A stretch of DNA of 64,000 nucleotides. Source: Mycobacterium yunnanensis (GTDB lineage Bacteria; Actinomycetota; Actinomycetes; Mycobacteriales; Mycobacteriaceae). Positions 28,288 through 37,685 of the stretch are shown here, piece by piece. The position numbers and the translations under genes were made by a program. Position 1 is the stretch's first letter, and every line of letters starts with the position of its first letter. The notes below the pieces were generated by a model that made no database searches, was not told where the DNA came from, and saw only the letters and a program-made list of their open reading frames with translations. The DNA lies in assembly GCF_025823185.1 (NCBI RefSeq), contig NZ_JACKVK010000013.1:597151-661150 (forward strand), written 5' to 3'.

Positions 28288-28917
28288 GTGCCGTCCGTGA
28301 CGCGTAGACCGCAGGCCAACCGGCAGGAACGGCGCGGTCAGATCGAGCGCCAGCTGCTCGACGCCACCGAACGCTTGATGGCCGACGGGGCCAGCTTCAC
28401 CGAACTCAGCGTCGACCGACTGGCCACCGAGGCGGGCATCTCCCGAGCCAGCTTCTACGTCTACTTCGAGGACAAGGGTCACCTGCTGCGCCGACTTGCG
28501 GGGCAGGTGTTCGACGACCTCGCCACCGCCGCGGAACGCTGGTGGAGCGTCTCGGGACGGCGCGACCCCGCCGACGTGCTCGCCGCAATGACGGCGCTGG
28601 TGTCCACCTACCGCCACCATCAACCGTTGCTCGTGGCGCTCAACGAGATGGCCGGCTACGACGCGGCAGTGGGCACCACCTACCGGGAGATCCTCGCGAC
28701 GATCGCGACACGGCTGACCGCGGTGATCGCCGAGGGACAGCGCGACGGCTCGATCCGCCAGGAGCTCTCGGCACCGATGGCAGCCACCAGCCTGACCTGG
28801 ATGGTCGAGCGGACCTGCCAGCAGAACCTTCCGGAGGCGCCGGAGTCCGGCGACGGTGAACTGGCCGCCACCCTCACCCAGATCGTCTGGGGCGCACTGT
28901 ATCTGGAGGCGCCCTAA
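28288..28917 (+). CDS. TetR-family regulator
   Basis: A 209-residue TetR protein. The helix-turn-helix is VDRLATEAGISRASFYVYF around residues 40-58, followed by DKGHLLRRLAG and a helical ligand domain with a conserved tryptophan/glutamate-rich dimer region near the end. GTG 28288 gives MPSVTRRPQANRQERR; GTG 28297 is an alternative. It diverges from the P450 gene and is very likely its regulator. Its stop overlaps the convergent proB stop by 4 bp. Confidence 0.85.
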   Translation: MPSVTRRPQANRQERRGQIERQLLDATERLMADGASFTELSVDRLATEAGISRASFYVYFEDKGHLLRRLAGQVFDDLATAAERWWSVSGRRDPADVLAAMTALVSTYRHHQPLLVALNEMAGYDAAVGTTYREILATIATRLTAVIAEGQRDGSIRQELSAPMAATSLTWMVERTCQQNLPEAPESGDGELAATLTQIVWGALYLEAP

Positions 28918-30017
28918 ACCGCGACGAGGTCGTCGGCGTGCACCGCGGGGCGGCGCATGTCGGCAGGCAGGTCCGAGGTCGACCGGCCGGTCATCGTGGC
29001 CAGTTCGGCAGCGTCGTAACCCACGACACCACGGGCGACGACGGTCCCGTCCAACGCGCGAAGTTCGACGACGTCGCCACCGTGGAATCGACCCGAGACC
29101 TCGGTGATGCCAGCCGGCAGCAGCGACCGGCGCCGTTCGACGACGGCGCGGACCGCGCCGTCGTCGAGTATCAGGGCACCCGTCGACTCCGCGGCGTAGC
29201 GCACCCAGAACCGTCGCGAGGTCATGCGCTCTGGGCGTGGCGCGAACACCGTCCCCACCGACGCGTCGGTCAACGCCGACGCGGCGTCGGCGGCCGCAGC
29301 CAGCAGAACGGGCACTCCGGCGTCGGCCGCCAGCAGCGCCGAGGACAGCTTGGAGGCCATGCCGCCGGTGCCCAATCGGCTGCCCCCACCGGCGGTGACG
29401 CCGTCGAGGTCCTCGGCGCCGCTGACCTCGGAGATGAAGCGCGCGTTGCCCTTTCGAGGATCGGAGTCGTACAACCCGTCGATGTCGGACAGCAGCACCA
29501 GCGCGTCGGCACCGACGAGGTGGGCGACCAAAGCCGAGAGCCGGTCGTTGTCGCCGAAGCGAATCTCGTTGGTGGCGACGGTGTCGTTCTCGTTGACGAT
29601 GGCCACCGCGTGCAACGCGCGCAGCCGGTCGAGCGTGCGCTGAGCGTTGGTGTGTTGCACCCGCATGGCGATGTCGTGGGCGGTCAACAGCACCTGACCG
29701 ACGGTGCGATCATACCTGTCGAACGCCGCGGTCCAGGCGTTCACCAACGCCACCTGACCGACGCTGGCGGCGGCCTGCTTGGTGGCGAGGTCGGTGGGCC
29801 GCTTGCTCAATCCGAGGGGTTCGATTCCCGCCGCGATCGCACCGGAGGACACGATGACGACGTCGGAGCCCGCTCTCATCCGGGCCTCGATGGCGTCGAC
29901 CAGCGAGGCCACCCTGGTCGCGTCGAACATGCCCTTGGCGTTGGTCAGCGCCGTGGTTCCGATCTTGACGACGACGCTACGGGCCGTACGGACGGCCTCG
30001 CGGTGAGAACTCGTCAC
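28914..30017 (-). CDS. proB: Glutamate 5-kinase
   Basis: A 367-residue enzyme that phosphorylates glutamate in the first step of proline synthesis. The amino-acid-kinase domain shows VVKIGTTALTN at the start, SSGAIAAG near 60 and NENDTVATNEIRFGDND near 140; a C-terminal PUA domain begins around 275. The GTG start overlaps the obg stop by 4 bp (GTGA), giving the coupled rplU-rpmA-obg-proB order. Confidence 0.96.
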   Translation of the reverse strand: MTSSHREAVRTARSVVVKIGTTALTNAKGMFDATRVASLVDAIEARMRAGSDVVIVSSGAIAAGIEPLGLSKRPTDLATKQAAASVGQVALVNAWTAAFDRYDRTVGQVLLTAHDIAMRVQHTNAQRTLDRLRALHAVAIVNENDTVATNEIRFGDNDRLSALVAHLVGADALVLLSDIDGLYDSDPRKGNARFISEVSGAEDLDGVTAGGGSRLGTGGMASKLSSALLAADAGVPVLLAAAADAASALTDASVGTVFAPRPERMTSRRFWVRYAAESTGALILDDGAVRAVVERRRSLLPAGITEVSGRFHGGDVVELRALDGTVVARGVVGYDAAELATMTGRSTSDLPADMRRPAVHADDLVAV

Positions 30018-31462
30018 GACTGCTCTTCGCGACTTTCCCGTCGCTGCTTGCGGGCGAGCTTGCGCTCGTCGGCGCGCACCCGGTCGTCCTGCTCGAGCCG
30101 GAGGTCGGTACCACGCCCGGACATCGTGACGTCGACGCCGGCCGGAGTCTGCGGCTCCCAGTCGAAGGTCATGTCGCCGATGGTGACCGCGCAGCCTGGC
30201 GTCGCGCCCTGCTTGAGCAGTTCGTCCTCGACGCCAAGGCGGGCGAGCCGGTCACCCAGGTAGCCAACGGCTTCGTCATTGGTGAAGTCGGTTTGGGCGA
30301 TCCACCGCTCGGGCCGGGTGCCGCGCACCACGTAACCGCCGTGACCGTCGGAGCTGACGGTGAAACCGCTCTCGTCCACCGGGATCGGCCGGATGACGGG
30401 GCGCTTGGGTGCGACCACCGGCTGTGCGTCGCGGTAGGCCTTGACCATGTCCCACAGCGCGAACGTCAAGGGACGCAACCCGTCCCGCGTCAAGGTCGAC
30501 ACCTCGAAGACGGGCCAGCCATACTTCTGCGCCACCTCGTCGCGAACGAAGTCGGCCAGTTCGCGCGCGTCGGGGACGTCGATCTTGTTGAGCACCACCG
30601 CCCGCGGGCGCTCGGCGAGGTCGCCGAGAGTCGTGTCGCCCTGCAGCGTCGGGGTGTAGGCCGCGAGTTCGGCTTCCAGCGCGTCGATGTCGGAAATCGG
30701 GTCGCGGCCGGGTTCCATCGTCGCGCAGTCGACGACGTGGACCAGCACGGCACACCGCTCGACGTGCCGCAGGAAGTCCAGGCCGAGGCCGCGGCCGTCG
30801 GATGCGCCGGGAATGAGGCCGGGCACGTCGGCGACGGTAAAGGTGTTCTCCCCCGCCGACACGACGCCGAGGTTCGGCACCAGTGTGGTGAAGGGGTAGT
30901 CGGCGATCTTGGGCTTGGCCGCTGAGATCACCGACACCAGTGAGGACTTGCCTGCCGACGGGAAGCCGACGAGGCCGACGTCGGCCACCGTCTTGAGTTC
31001 GAGAACCAGATCGCGGGCCTGGCCCTTCTCGCCGAGAAGCGCGAACCCGGGGGCCTTGCGGGCCCGCGACGCCAGTGCGGCGTTGCCGAGTCCGCCGCGA
31101 CCGCCGGCCGCCGCCTCGAAGCGGGTGCCCTCGCCGGTCAGGTCGGCGAGCAGCTTGCCGTCCTCGTCGACGACGACGGTGCCGTCGGGAACGTGCAACT
31201 CGAGATCGTCGCCGTTGGCGCCGTCGCGGTTGTTCCCCATGCCCTGCTTGCCGGACGGGGCGTCGACGTGCGGATGGAAGTGGAAGTCCAGCAGCGTGTG
31301 AACCTGCGGGTCGACGACGAACACGATGCTGCCACCGTTTCCGCCGTTGCCACCGTCGGGCCCGCCGAGGGGCTTGAACTTCTCGCGGTGTACCGAGGCG
31401 CAGCCTCTACCGCCGTTGCCAGCTCGCGCGTGAATGACCACGCGGTCGACGAAACGGGGCAT
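30014..31462 (-). CDS. obg: Obg/CgtA GTPase
   Basis: A 482-residue ribosome-associated GTPase. The glycine-rich Obg fold is at the N-terminus (RVVIHARAGNGGRGCASVHR), the G domain has P-loop GFPSAGKSSLVS near 168 and the G3/G4 motifs DVPGLIPGAS and NKID, and a C-terminal OCT domain follows. It couples 50S assembly to the stringent response. A Shine-Dalgarno AAAGGA lies nine bases before the ATG, and a perfect 9-bp inverted repeat stands between it and rpmA. Confidence 0.97.
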   Translation of the reverse strand: MPRFVDRVVIHARAGNGGRGCASVHREKFKPLGGPDGGNGGNGGSIVFVVDPQVHTLLDFHFHPHVDAPSGKQGMGNNRDGANGDDLELHVPDGTVVVDEDGKLLADLTGEGTRFEAAAGGRGGLGNAALASRARKAPGFALLGEKGQARDLVLELKTVADVGLVGFPSAGKSSLVSVISAAKPKIADYPFTTLVPNLGVVSAGENTFTVADVPGLIPGASDGRGLGLDFLRHVERCAVLVHVVDCATMEPGRDPISDIDALEAELAAYTPTLQGDTTLGDLAERPRAVVLNKIDVPDARELADFVRDEVAQKYGWPVFEVSTLTRDGLRPLTFALWDMVKAYRDAQPVVAPKRPVIRPIPVDESGFTVSSDGHGGYVVRGTRPERWIAQTDFTNDEAVGYLGDRLARLGVEDELLKQGATPGCAVTIGDMTFDWEPQTPAGVDVTMSGRGTDLRLEQDDRVRADERKLARKQRRESREEQS

Positions 31463-31488
31463 GGGAGGTCCTTTCCATGTCGAAAGCT

Positions 31489-31529
31489 ACGTTTTGCGGA
31501 GCTTGTGCGAGAGCCGCGCTGCAAAACGT
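31489..31529 (-). repeat. Inverted repeat between rpmA and obg
   Basis: ACGTTTTGC (31489-31497) and GCAAAACGT (31521-31529) form a perfect 9-bp stem around a 23-nt loop, ending about 27 bp before the obg start. There is no U-run after it on the transcribed strand, so it is more likely an RNA processing, stability or attenuation element than a strong terminator. Confidence 0.5.
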
Positions 31530-31545
31530 CGATCTCGACCGGGAG

Positions 31546-31842
31546 TTAAGCCTCCGGAGCCGCTCCGGCGGCAGCCTCGGACCCAACGCGAACGGTCCGA
31601 ATGATGTTGACGGTCTTGCGACCGCGCTTCTCACCGAATTGCACGGCGCCGGGGGCGGTCGCGAACAGGGTGTCGTCGCCGCCACGGCCGACGTTCACGC
31701 CGGGGTGGAAGTGAGTGCCGCGCTGACGCACGATGATCTCGCCCGCCTTGACGACCTGGCCACCAAAACGCTTCACGCCGAGGCGCTGTGAATTGGAGTC
31801 GCGACCGTTGCGAGAGCTGGAAGCGCCCTTCTTGTGTGCCAT
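31546..31842 (-). CDS. rpmA: 50S ribosomal protein L27
   Basis: A 98-residue L27 with the universal start AHKKGASSSRNGRDSNSQRLG, whose N-terminal tail reaches the peptidyl-transferase centre. No Firmicutes-type cleaved N-terminal extension is present. The C-terminus is an alanine-rich tail (GSEAAAGAAPEA) longer than in many bacteria. Shine-Dalgarno AGAGGAG precedes the ATG. It lies 16 bp after rplU. Confidence 0.97.
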   Translation of the reverse strand: MAHKKGASSSRNGRDSNSQRLGVKRFGGQVVKAGEIIVRQRGTHFHPGVNVGRGGDDTLFATAPGAVQFGEKRGRKTVNIIRTVRVGSEAAAGAAPEA

Positions 31843-31858
31843 GAGTTCGCTCCTCTAC

Positions 31859-32170
31859 CTATGCGATTCCGGTGACCTTGACGACCGTCAGCTTCTGACG
31901 GTGGCCCTGGCGCTTGTGGTAACCGGTCTTGTTCTTGAACTTGTGGATGCGAATCTTCGGACCCTTGGTGTGCTCGAGCACCTCGGCGGTGACGGCGACC
32001 TTCTCCAGGTCCGTCGCCGCGGTGGTGACGGTCGCACCGTCGACGACGAGCGCCACCGGCAGCGACACGGAATCGCCGGCTTCGAGCTCCAGCTTCTCCA
32101 CCTTGACTATGTCACCGACCGCGACCTTGTACTGCTTGCCGCCGGTCTTGACGATTGCGTAGGTCGCCAT
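31859..32170 (-). CDS. rplU: 50S ribosomal protein L21
   Basis: A 103-residue L21, starting MATYAIVKTGGKQYKVAVGD and ending with the diagnostic KIRIHKFKNKTGYHKRQGHR segment. An in-frame ATG-like start 12 bases upstream is possible, but ATG 32168-32170 matches the family start and AGAGGA stands upstream. It is first in the rplU-rpmA-obg-proB unit. L21 binds 23S rRNA in the presence of L20. Confidence 0.97.
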   Translation of the reverse strand: MATYAIVKTGGKQYKVAVGDIVKVEKLELEAGDSVSLPVALVVDGATVTTAATDLEKVAVTAEVLEHTKGPKIRIHKFKNKTGYHKRQGHRQKLTVVKVTGIA

Positions 32171-32274
32171 CGTTTGCGTCATCCTCTACTTCGCTTGCGG
32201 GCGCGCGCCACCCGGGGGCTGCGTGCGCGGGTCTGGGGTGCGGGGGTCGTGAGCCCCGCGTGTCACCGGCTCGG

Positions 32275-32304
32275 TCGCTACCAAGCCTGCAGACAACTGT
32301 GCAA
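32275..32304 (-). promoter_or_regulatory. Candidate promoter for rplU-rpmA-obg-proB
   Basis: Reading the minus strand, TTGCAC (32304-32299) and TAGCGA (32280-32275) are 18 bp apart, a plausible sigma-A promoter giving a leader of roughly 100 nt. It is the best pair I found in the 193-bp spacer between rne and rplU; nothing else in that spacer was recognised. Confidence 0.35.
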
Positions 32305-32363
32305 GGGTACGTGACCAGCGGGTAAGGGGTCAAACCGCGACCTCCTCCGCGACGGGCACGGCC

Positions 32364-35111
32364 TCATGAAACCGGCGGACCTGCGGGGCGAGCGGCGGCT
32401 CGGCGTCGCCGGGGCCTGCCGATCACGGCGACGGGGGGCTCGTCGTCGGAGTCCTCGTCCTCGGAATCGTCCTCGTCGTCGTCGGAGTCGTCGTCGGAGT
32501 CGTCGTCCTCGGAGTCGTCGTCGTCCAGGTCGTCGTCGTCAGAGTCATCGTCGGATTCGTCGTCGTCGGAGTCGTCGATGACTTCGATGTCGTCGTCTTC
32601 GTCCTCGTCTTCGTCGTCCTCGGAATTGTCGAGCTCGTCCTCGGAATCGTCCTCGGCGTCGTCGACCAACACCTCCTCGACGGGCTCGGTCGAAGCCAGA
32701 TCCTCGGAACCCTCGACCACGGCGTCACCGTCGTCGAGTACGCCGTCGGCCTCCTCGTCGTCCTCACGGCCGGTCGCCGCCGCCATCGCGCGGAACATCG
32801 GATGCTCTCCCGCGGCGTGCGAGGGCACCTTGGCGACCTGCACCTCTTCCTCGGGGCGGCCACCCTTCTTGGCGCGCTTGCTCCGTCGTCCGGTGCCTGG
32901 TTCGTTCCGGCGAGCGGCGGCCGATCCGGAGTCCACGGGATCGCCGTGCAGCATGATGCCGCGCCCAGCGCAGTGCGAGCAGGTCGTCGAGAACGCCTCG
33001 ATGAGACCGGTGCCCAACTTCTTGCGGGTCAGCTGCACCAGCCCGAGGGACGTGACCTCGGAGACCTGGTGGCGGGTCCGGTCACGGGCCAGCGCCTCGG
33101 TGAGCCGGCGGAGCACCAGGTCGCGGTTGGACTCCAGCACCATGTCGATGAAGTCGATGACGATGATTCCGCCGATGTCGCGCAACCGGAGCTGGCGGAC
33201 GGTCTCCTCCGCGGCCTCCAGGTTGTTGCGGGTGACGGTCTGCTCGAGGTTGCCGCCCGAGCCGGTGAACTTGCCGGTGTTGACGTCGACGACCGTCATG
33301 GCCTCGGTGCGGTCGATGACGAGCGTGCCGCCCGACGGCAGCCAAACCTTGCGGTCCATCGCCTTGGTCAGCTGTTCGTCGATGCGGTGCACCGCGAACA
33401 CGTCGGGCCCGCCAGATGCGGCGGGCTCGTACTTGGTCATGCGCGTCAGCAACTCCGGCGCTACCGAGGTGACGTAGTCGCTGATGGTGGTCCAGGCTTC
33501 GTCACCGGACACGATCAGGCCACTGAAGTCCTCGTTGAACAGGTCACGAATGACCTTGACCAACACGTCCGGCTCCTCGTAGAGCGGGACTGCGGCCCCG
33601 GCAGCCTTGGCGGTGATCTCGGTGGCCTTGGCCTCGACTTGGGCCCACCGCTCCTGCAGCCGGTTGACGTCGGTGCGGATGTCCTCTTCCTTGACGCCCT
33701 CGGACGCGGTGCGGATGATCACACCCGCATCGGCCGGGACGACCTCGCGGAGGATCTCCTTGAGCCGCTGGCGTTCGGTGTCGGGCAGCTTGCGGCTGAT
33801 GCCGGTCGACGAGGCGCCGGGCACGTACACCAGGTAACGGCCCGCCAGGGAGATCTGCGTGGTCAGGCGGGCGCCCTTGTGTCCGACCGGGTCCTTGCTG
33901 ACCTGCACGACGACGTAGTCACCCGGCTTGAGGGCCTGCTCGATCTTGCGCTGGGCGCCACCGAGCCCGGCGGCCTCCCAGTTGACCTCGCCGGCGTACA
34001 GCACACCGTTGCGGCCGCGGCCGATGTCGACGAACGCCGCCTCCATGGAGGGCAGCACGTTCTGCACGATGCCGAGGTAGATGTTGCCGACCAGGGACAC
34101 CTGGGCCGCCGAGGTGACGAAGTGCTCGACGACGACGCCGTCCTCCATCACCGCGATCTGGGTGTAGCGAGCACCCTCGTGCGGCGGCTCGCTGCGCACC
34201 TTGTCGCGGACGACCATGACCCGCTCGACGGCCTCACGGCGAGCCAGGAACTCCGCCTCGCTGAGGATCGGGGGACGACGACGGCCCGCGTCGCGTCCGT
34301 CGCGTCGGCGCTGACGCTTGGCCTCCAGGCGCGTGGACCCAGCGATGCCCTGGATCTCGCCGTCGCCGGAGGACTTGTTGGCCGCCTTCGCCGCCCGCGG
34401 CTGGCGTTCGTGGACGACGGTGTTGGGCGGGTCGTCGGCCGAGGTGGACTCGTCTCCGTCCCCGCCGCCGGTCTTGCGGCGGCGACGCCGCCGGCGGCGT
34501 CGGTTCGCTCCGTCGGCACCGGTGCCGTCGTCGTCACCGCCCTCGTCGTCGGCTCCGTCGTCGTCCGAGCCGTCGTCGTCGGAATCCTCCGACGAGTCGC
34601 TCCGGTCGTCGGTGCCGTCCTGACCGTCTCCGTCGCCGGGACCGTCGGCGTCGTCACTCTGTTCGCCGCGCCCGCGGCCACGACCGCGGCGCCCGCGACG
34701 GCGCCGCTTGTTGGCGGGCCGGTCACCCTGCTCGTCGTCGGAGTCCTCCGACGAGTCGTCCAGGGAATCGTCGTCGTCCTCGTCGTCCTCGTCGTCGAGG
34801 TCGTCGTCGGGCACCACCGCGGGACGCGGCGGCACGTAGGCGACGGGCTGGGGCGCGACGAACAGCGGCATGTACGCCGCGGGTGCGGTGTTCGCGGGCA
34901 GCGGCTCCGGGACCGGCGGCGGTTCGGGCTCCACCTCGAGCGCCTGCGCCTCCGGGGCGGTGCCGGCGGGAGCCGGCTCGACGAACACGCCCGCCGGAGC
35001 CGGCTCGACGAACACCCCGGCGGGATCGAGGGTCAGCGCAGTCTGCGCATCCTCGTCGCGCGTGGTGTCTTCGGGAAGATCGAATGGGGCAGCAAAATCA
35101 CGGTCAGCCAC
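32364..35111 (-). CDS. rne: Ribonuclease E/G
   Basis: A 915-residue endoribonuclease with the mycobacterial layout: long acidic and arginine-rich N-terminal extension (about 1-330), then the S1 domain (IYLGIVQNVLPSMEAAFVDI near 345), RNase H-like/DNase I-like catalytic core with the metal-binding aspartates in VVDVNTGKFTG and IIVIDFIDM, and the zinc-link cysteines in CSHCAGRG. After about residue 770 comes an extremely acidic Asp/Glu/Ser tail ending in RRRRAAARPAG. It initiates mRNA decay and rRNA processing. The GTG start has GAGGAGAG upstream. A 27-bp tandem duplication encodes AGVFVEPAP twice near residue 30. Confidence 0.95.
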   Translation of the reverse strand: MADRDFAAPFDLPEDTTRDEDAQTALTLDPAGVFVEPAPAGVFVEPAPAGTAPEAQALEVEPEPPPVPEPLPANTAPAAYMPLFVAPQPVAYVPPRPAVVPDDDLDDEDDEDDDDSLDDSSEDSDDEQGDRPANKRRRRGRRGRGRGRGEQSDDADGPGDGDGQDGTDDRSDSSEDSDDDGSDDDGADDEGGDDDGTGADGANRRRRRRRRRKTGGGDGDESTSADDPPNTVVHERQPRAAKAANKSSGDGEIQGIAGSTRLEAKRQRRRDGRDAGRRRPPILSEAEFLARREAVERVMVVRDKVRSEPPHEGARYTQIAVMEDGVVVEHFVTSAAQVSLVGNIYLGIVQNVLPSMEAAFVDIGRGRNGVLYAGEVNWEAAGLGGAQRKIEQALKPGDYVVVQVSKDPVGHKGARLTTQISLAGRYLVYVPGASSTGISRKLPDTERQRLKEILREVVPADAGVIIRTASEGVKEEDIRTDVNRLQERWAQVEAKATEITAKAAGAAVPLYEEPDVLVKVIRDLFNEDFSGLIVSGDEAWTTISDYVTSVAPELLTRMTKYEPAASGGPDVFAVHRIDEQLTKAMDRKVWLPSGGTLVIDRTEAMTVVDVNTGKFTGSGGNLEQTVTRNNLEAAEETVRQLRLRDIGGIIVIDFIDMVLESNRDLVLRRLTEALARDRTRHQVSEVTSLGLVQLTRKKLGTGLIEAFSTTCSHCAGRGIMLHGDPVDSGSAAARRNEPGTGRRSKRAKKGGRPEEEVQVAKVPSHAAGEHPMFRAMAAATGREDDEEADGVLDDGDAVVEGSEDLASTEPVEEVLVDDAEDDSEDELDNSEDDEDEDEDDDIEVIDDSDDDESDDDSDDDDLDDDDSEDDDSDDDSDDDEDDSEDEDSDDEPPVAVIGRPRRRRAAARPAGPPVS
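34969..35022 (-). repeat. 27-bp tandem duplication inside rne
   Basis: Two adjacent 27-bp copies (34969-34995 and 34996-35022) differ at only a few bases near their junction side, and encode the nine-residue unit AGVFVEPAP twice in the disordered N-terminal extension of RNase E. The frame is preserved, so this looks like a recent in-frame slippage event. Confidence 0.7.
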
Positions 35112-35363
35112 GTACTCTCCTCAAGCCCCCGGGCGCGTCGTGTCGACGCGGCCACGCGAGGGCTTTCGCTATGGACCCGTGGAACTCTTCCCGGGCTTGT
35201 CATGGTCTCGCTCCGAGCGGTTCGTGAGAACCCTCGGTGCCTGGTGCGAATGATGGCTGGACTTCGCGCCGCACTGAGGACACGTCCTAGGTGGTCGCGC
35301 TCGTCCAAGTCTTCATCCGGGATTCCCGCTCCGTTATGAAGCAGGTCACCCGCGGCCAGTATC
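35112..35363 (-). promoter_or_regulatory. Long rne 5' leader with candidate -10 element
   Basis: On the minus strand GATACT (35363-35358), preceded by TGTGG, is a good -10 element; a start near 35351 gives a leader of about 240 nt before rne. Long rne leaders are known in mycobacteria and in other bacteria mediate autoregulation by RNase E. The leader has GC-rich self-complementary stretches (for example around 35125-35150), but I did not derive a fold. No -35 hexamer is convincing. Confidence 0.45.
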
Positions 35364-35415
35364 CCACATCGCGGCGCCGTCTTTGACGAGGTGCCGCCTC
35401 AAGCCCGACGTGCAG

Positions 35416-35826
35416 CTAACGACCCGGGAACCACAGCTCGATCTCGCGGGCCGCCGACTCCGGCGAATCCGACCCGTGCACCAGGTTGTCCTGGGTCACG
35501 AGGGCCAGGTCACCGCGGATGGTGCCGGGCACGGCCTTCTCCACCGGATCGGTGCCGCCGGCAAGCTGACGGAAGGCGGCAATGGCCCGGGGACCCTCGA
35601 CGACCACGGCGACGACCGGGCCGGAGGTGATGAATTCCAGAAGGGACGGGAAGAACGGCTTACCCTCGTGCTCGGCGTAGTGCGCGCGGGCCAGATCTTC
35701 GTCGACGTTCTTGAGTTCCAAAGCCGCGATCGACAGACCCTTGCGCTCGATTCGGCCAAGAATTTCCCCGACCAGGAGGCGCTTCACGCCGTCGGGCTTC
35801 ACCAGTACCAGAGTCCGCTCAGTCAC
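35416..35826 (-). CDS. ndk: Nucleoside diphosphate kinase
   Basis: A 136-residue Ndk, balancing NTP pools through a phosphohistidine. TERTLVLVKPDGVKRLLVGE is the classic start, and the active-site His117 lies in NLVHGSDS. Length and motifs are complete. It follows the DUF4233 gene by 10 bp in the folC direction and precedes rne; the 304-bp spacer to rne holds the rne leader and promoter. Confidence 0.97.
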   Translation of the reverse strand: MTERTLVLVKPDGVKRLLVGEILGRIERKGLSIAALELKNVDEDLARAHYAEHEGKPFFPSLLEFITSGPVVAVVVEGPRAIAAFRQLAGGTDPVEKAVPGTIRGDLALVTQDNLVHGSDSPESAAREIELWFPGR

Positions 35827-35836
35827 GGCGTGGACC

Positions 35837-36244
35837 CTACCCGTCAGCGGGCGGGGCCTGCTGCCCGGGCAGCAGGCCGCGGTCTTGACGGCGCTTGACC
35901 TCGGCGCGCAGGTAGGCGATCAGCAACCACACCGCTGCGAAGACCACGCCGATGAAGCAGATGGCGGGGTGGATCACGACGCCGGCGATCAGGATCACCT
36001 GCACCGCCAAATTCGCCTTCAGCGCCCAGGGCCTGCCCTGCACGCCGGCCAAGAGGATGAGGATGCCGGTGACGCCGAGGATGAAGCCGCCGCTGACCCA
36101 GGTGAGGCCGCCGTGGGAGTACGACACCACCGGCAGCGCCAGGAGCACCACGATGACCTCGAGGATCAGCGTGCCGGCCATCACGCCGCGGAAGCTCTTC
36201 CACGGGTCCGGCCCGACGGGTGGCTGCTCGGCCGTATCGCTCAC
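35837..36244 (-). CDS. DUF4233 membrane protein (Rv2446c-like)
   Basis: A 135-residue integral membrane protein with about four hydrophobic helices (around GTLILEVIVVLLALPVV, GGFILGVTGILILLAGV, LAVQVILIAGVVI, ICFIGVVFAAVWLLIAYL) and a basic C-terminal tail. The family always sits between folC and ndk in actinobacteria and has no known function. Its ATG overlaps the folC stop by 4 bp. Confidence 0.88.
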   Translation of the reverse strand: MSDTAEQPPVGPDPWKSFRGVMAGTLILEVIVVLLALPVVSYSHGGLTWVSGGFILGVTGILILLAGVQGRPWALKANLAVQVILIAGVVIHPAICFIGVVFAAVWLLIAYLRAEVKRRQDRGLLPGQQAPPADG

Positions 36245-37685
36245 GCGGGGTCCCGTCCGAAGAGGCTGCGGGCAGCGCCGGCGGTGACGACCGACCCGGT
36301 GATGACGACGCCGCTGCCAGAGAAGCCGTCGGGGAAGGAATCATCGGCACCGCTGTCCTCGGCCAGGGCGATGGCGGTTTCGATGGCGTCGGGCAGCGTC
36401 GGGGCCGTGATGACGCGCTCGGGGCCGAAGTGCTCCTCAGCGCGCAGCGCCAAGCCCTCGACGTCGAGGGCGCGCGGGGATCCGTTGTGCGTCACGACGA
36501 TCTGGTCGAAGGCCGGCTCGAGGGCGGCGAGGATTCCGTCGACGTCCTTGTCACCCATCACCGACACCACGCCGACGAGGTGCCGGAACTCGAACTCCTC
36601 GGCCAGCGCCCTGGTCAATGCCTCCGCACCGGCCGGATTGTGGGCGGCGTCGACGAATACCGTTGGCGCGCTGCGCATCCGCTCCAACCGACCGGGGCTC
36701 GCCGCGTTCGCGAAGCCCTCTCGGACGGCGTCCACGTCGAGCTGGCGGTCGGCTCCCGCACCGAAGAACGCCTCCACGGCGGCCAGCGCGAGCAGGGCGT
36801 TGTGGGCCTGATGCTCGCCGTGCAACGGCAGGAACACCTCCGGGTACACCCCGCCAAGACCTTGGAGTTCGAGCAACTGCCCGCCGACGGCGACCTGCCT
36901 GCGAAGCACCGCGAACTCCGAGCCCTCCCTGGCCACCGCGGCATCGGCCCGGACCGCTTCTGCCAGAAGGACTTCCATGGCCTCCGGGGTCTGCTGACCG
37001 ATGATCGCCACGGTGCTGAGGTCGACGTCGGGGGCCACGGGGTCCGGCGCCCGCTTGACGATGATGCCGGCCTTCTCGGCCGCGATCTCGGCGATCGTGT
37101 CGCCGAGGTAATCGGTGTGGTCCAGCCCGATGGGGGTGATGACGACCACCGGTGCGTCGACGACGTTGGTGGCGTCCCACCGGCCGCCGAGTCCGACCTC
37201 GATGACGGCGACGTCGACCGGCGCGTCGGCGAAGGCGGCGAAGGCCATCGCCGTGACGACCTCGAACTTGCTCATCCGTGGGCCGCCGGCCGCCTCGGAC
37301 TGCTGGTCGACGAGTTCGACGAACGGCTCCAGCTCGCGGTAGGTGTCCACGTACAGCGCCGGGGAGATGGGCTTCCCGTCGATCGCAATGCGCTCCACGG
37401 CCGCCTGCAGGTGCGGGCTCGTCGCGCGTCCGGTCCGGCGATGCAGGGCGGTCAACAGCGAGTCGACGATCCGGGTGACCGAGGTCTTCCCGTTCGTCCC
37501 GGCGACGTGGATGGTCGGGTACGCCCGCTGCGGCGAACCCAGCAGTTCCATCAAGGCCGCGATGCGGGCCGTGCTCGGCTCGATCTTGGTCTCGGGCCAG
37601 CGTTGGTCGAGCAGGTGCTCGACCTGGAGCAGGGCCGCGATCTCGTCAGGCGTCGGATCGGGCGTCGGCACGGCCGTCGGGTCGG

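Noticed and set aside
32430..32680. GTC/GTCGTC-rich tract suggestive of a microsatellite or CRISPR-like repeat
   Set aside because: No regular unit or spacers; it is the codon-level signature of the acidic RNase E tail.
32802..35339. 845-codon plus-strand frame opposite rne
   Set aside because: Created by the repeated GAC/GAT/GAG codons of rne read backwards as Val/Leu/Ser runs.
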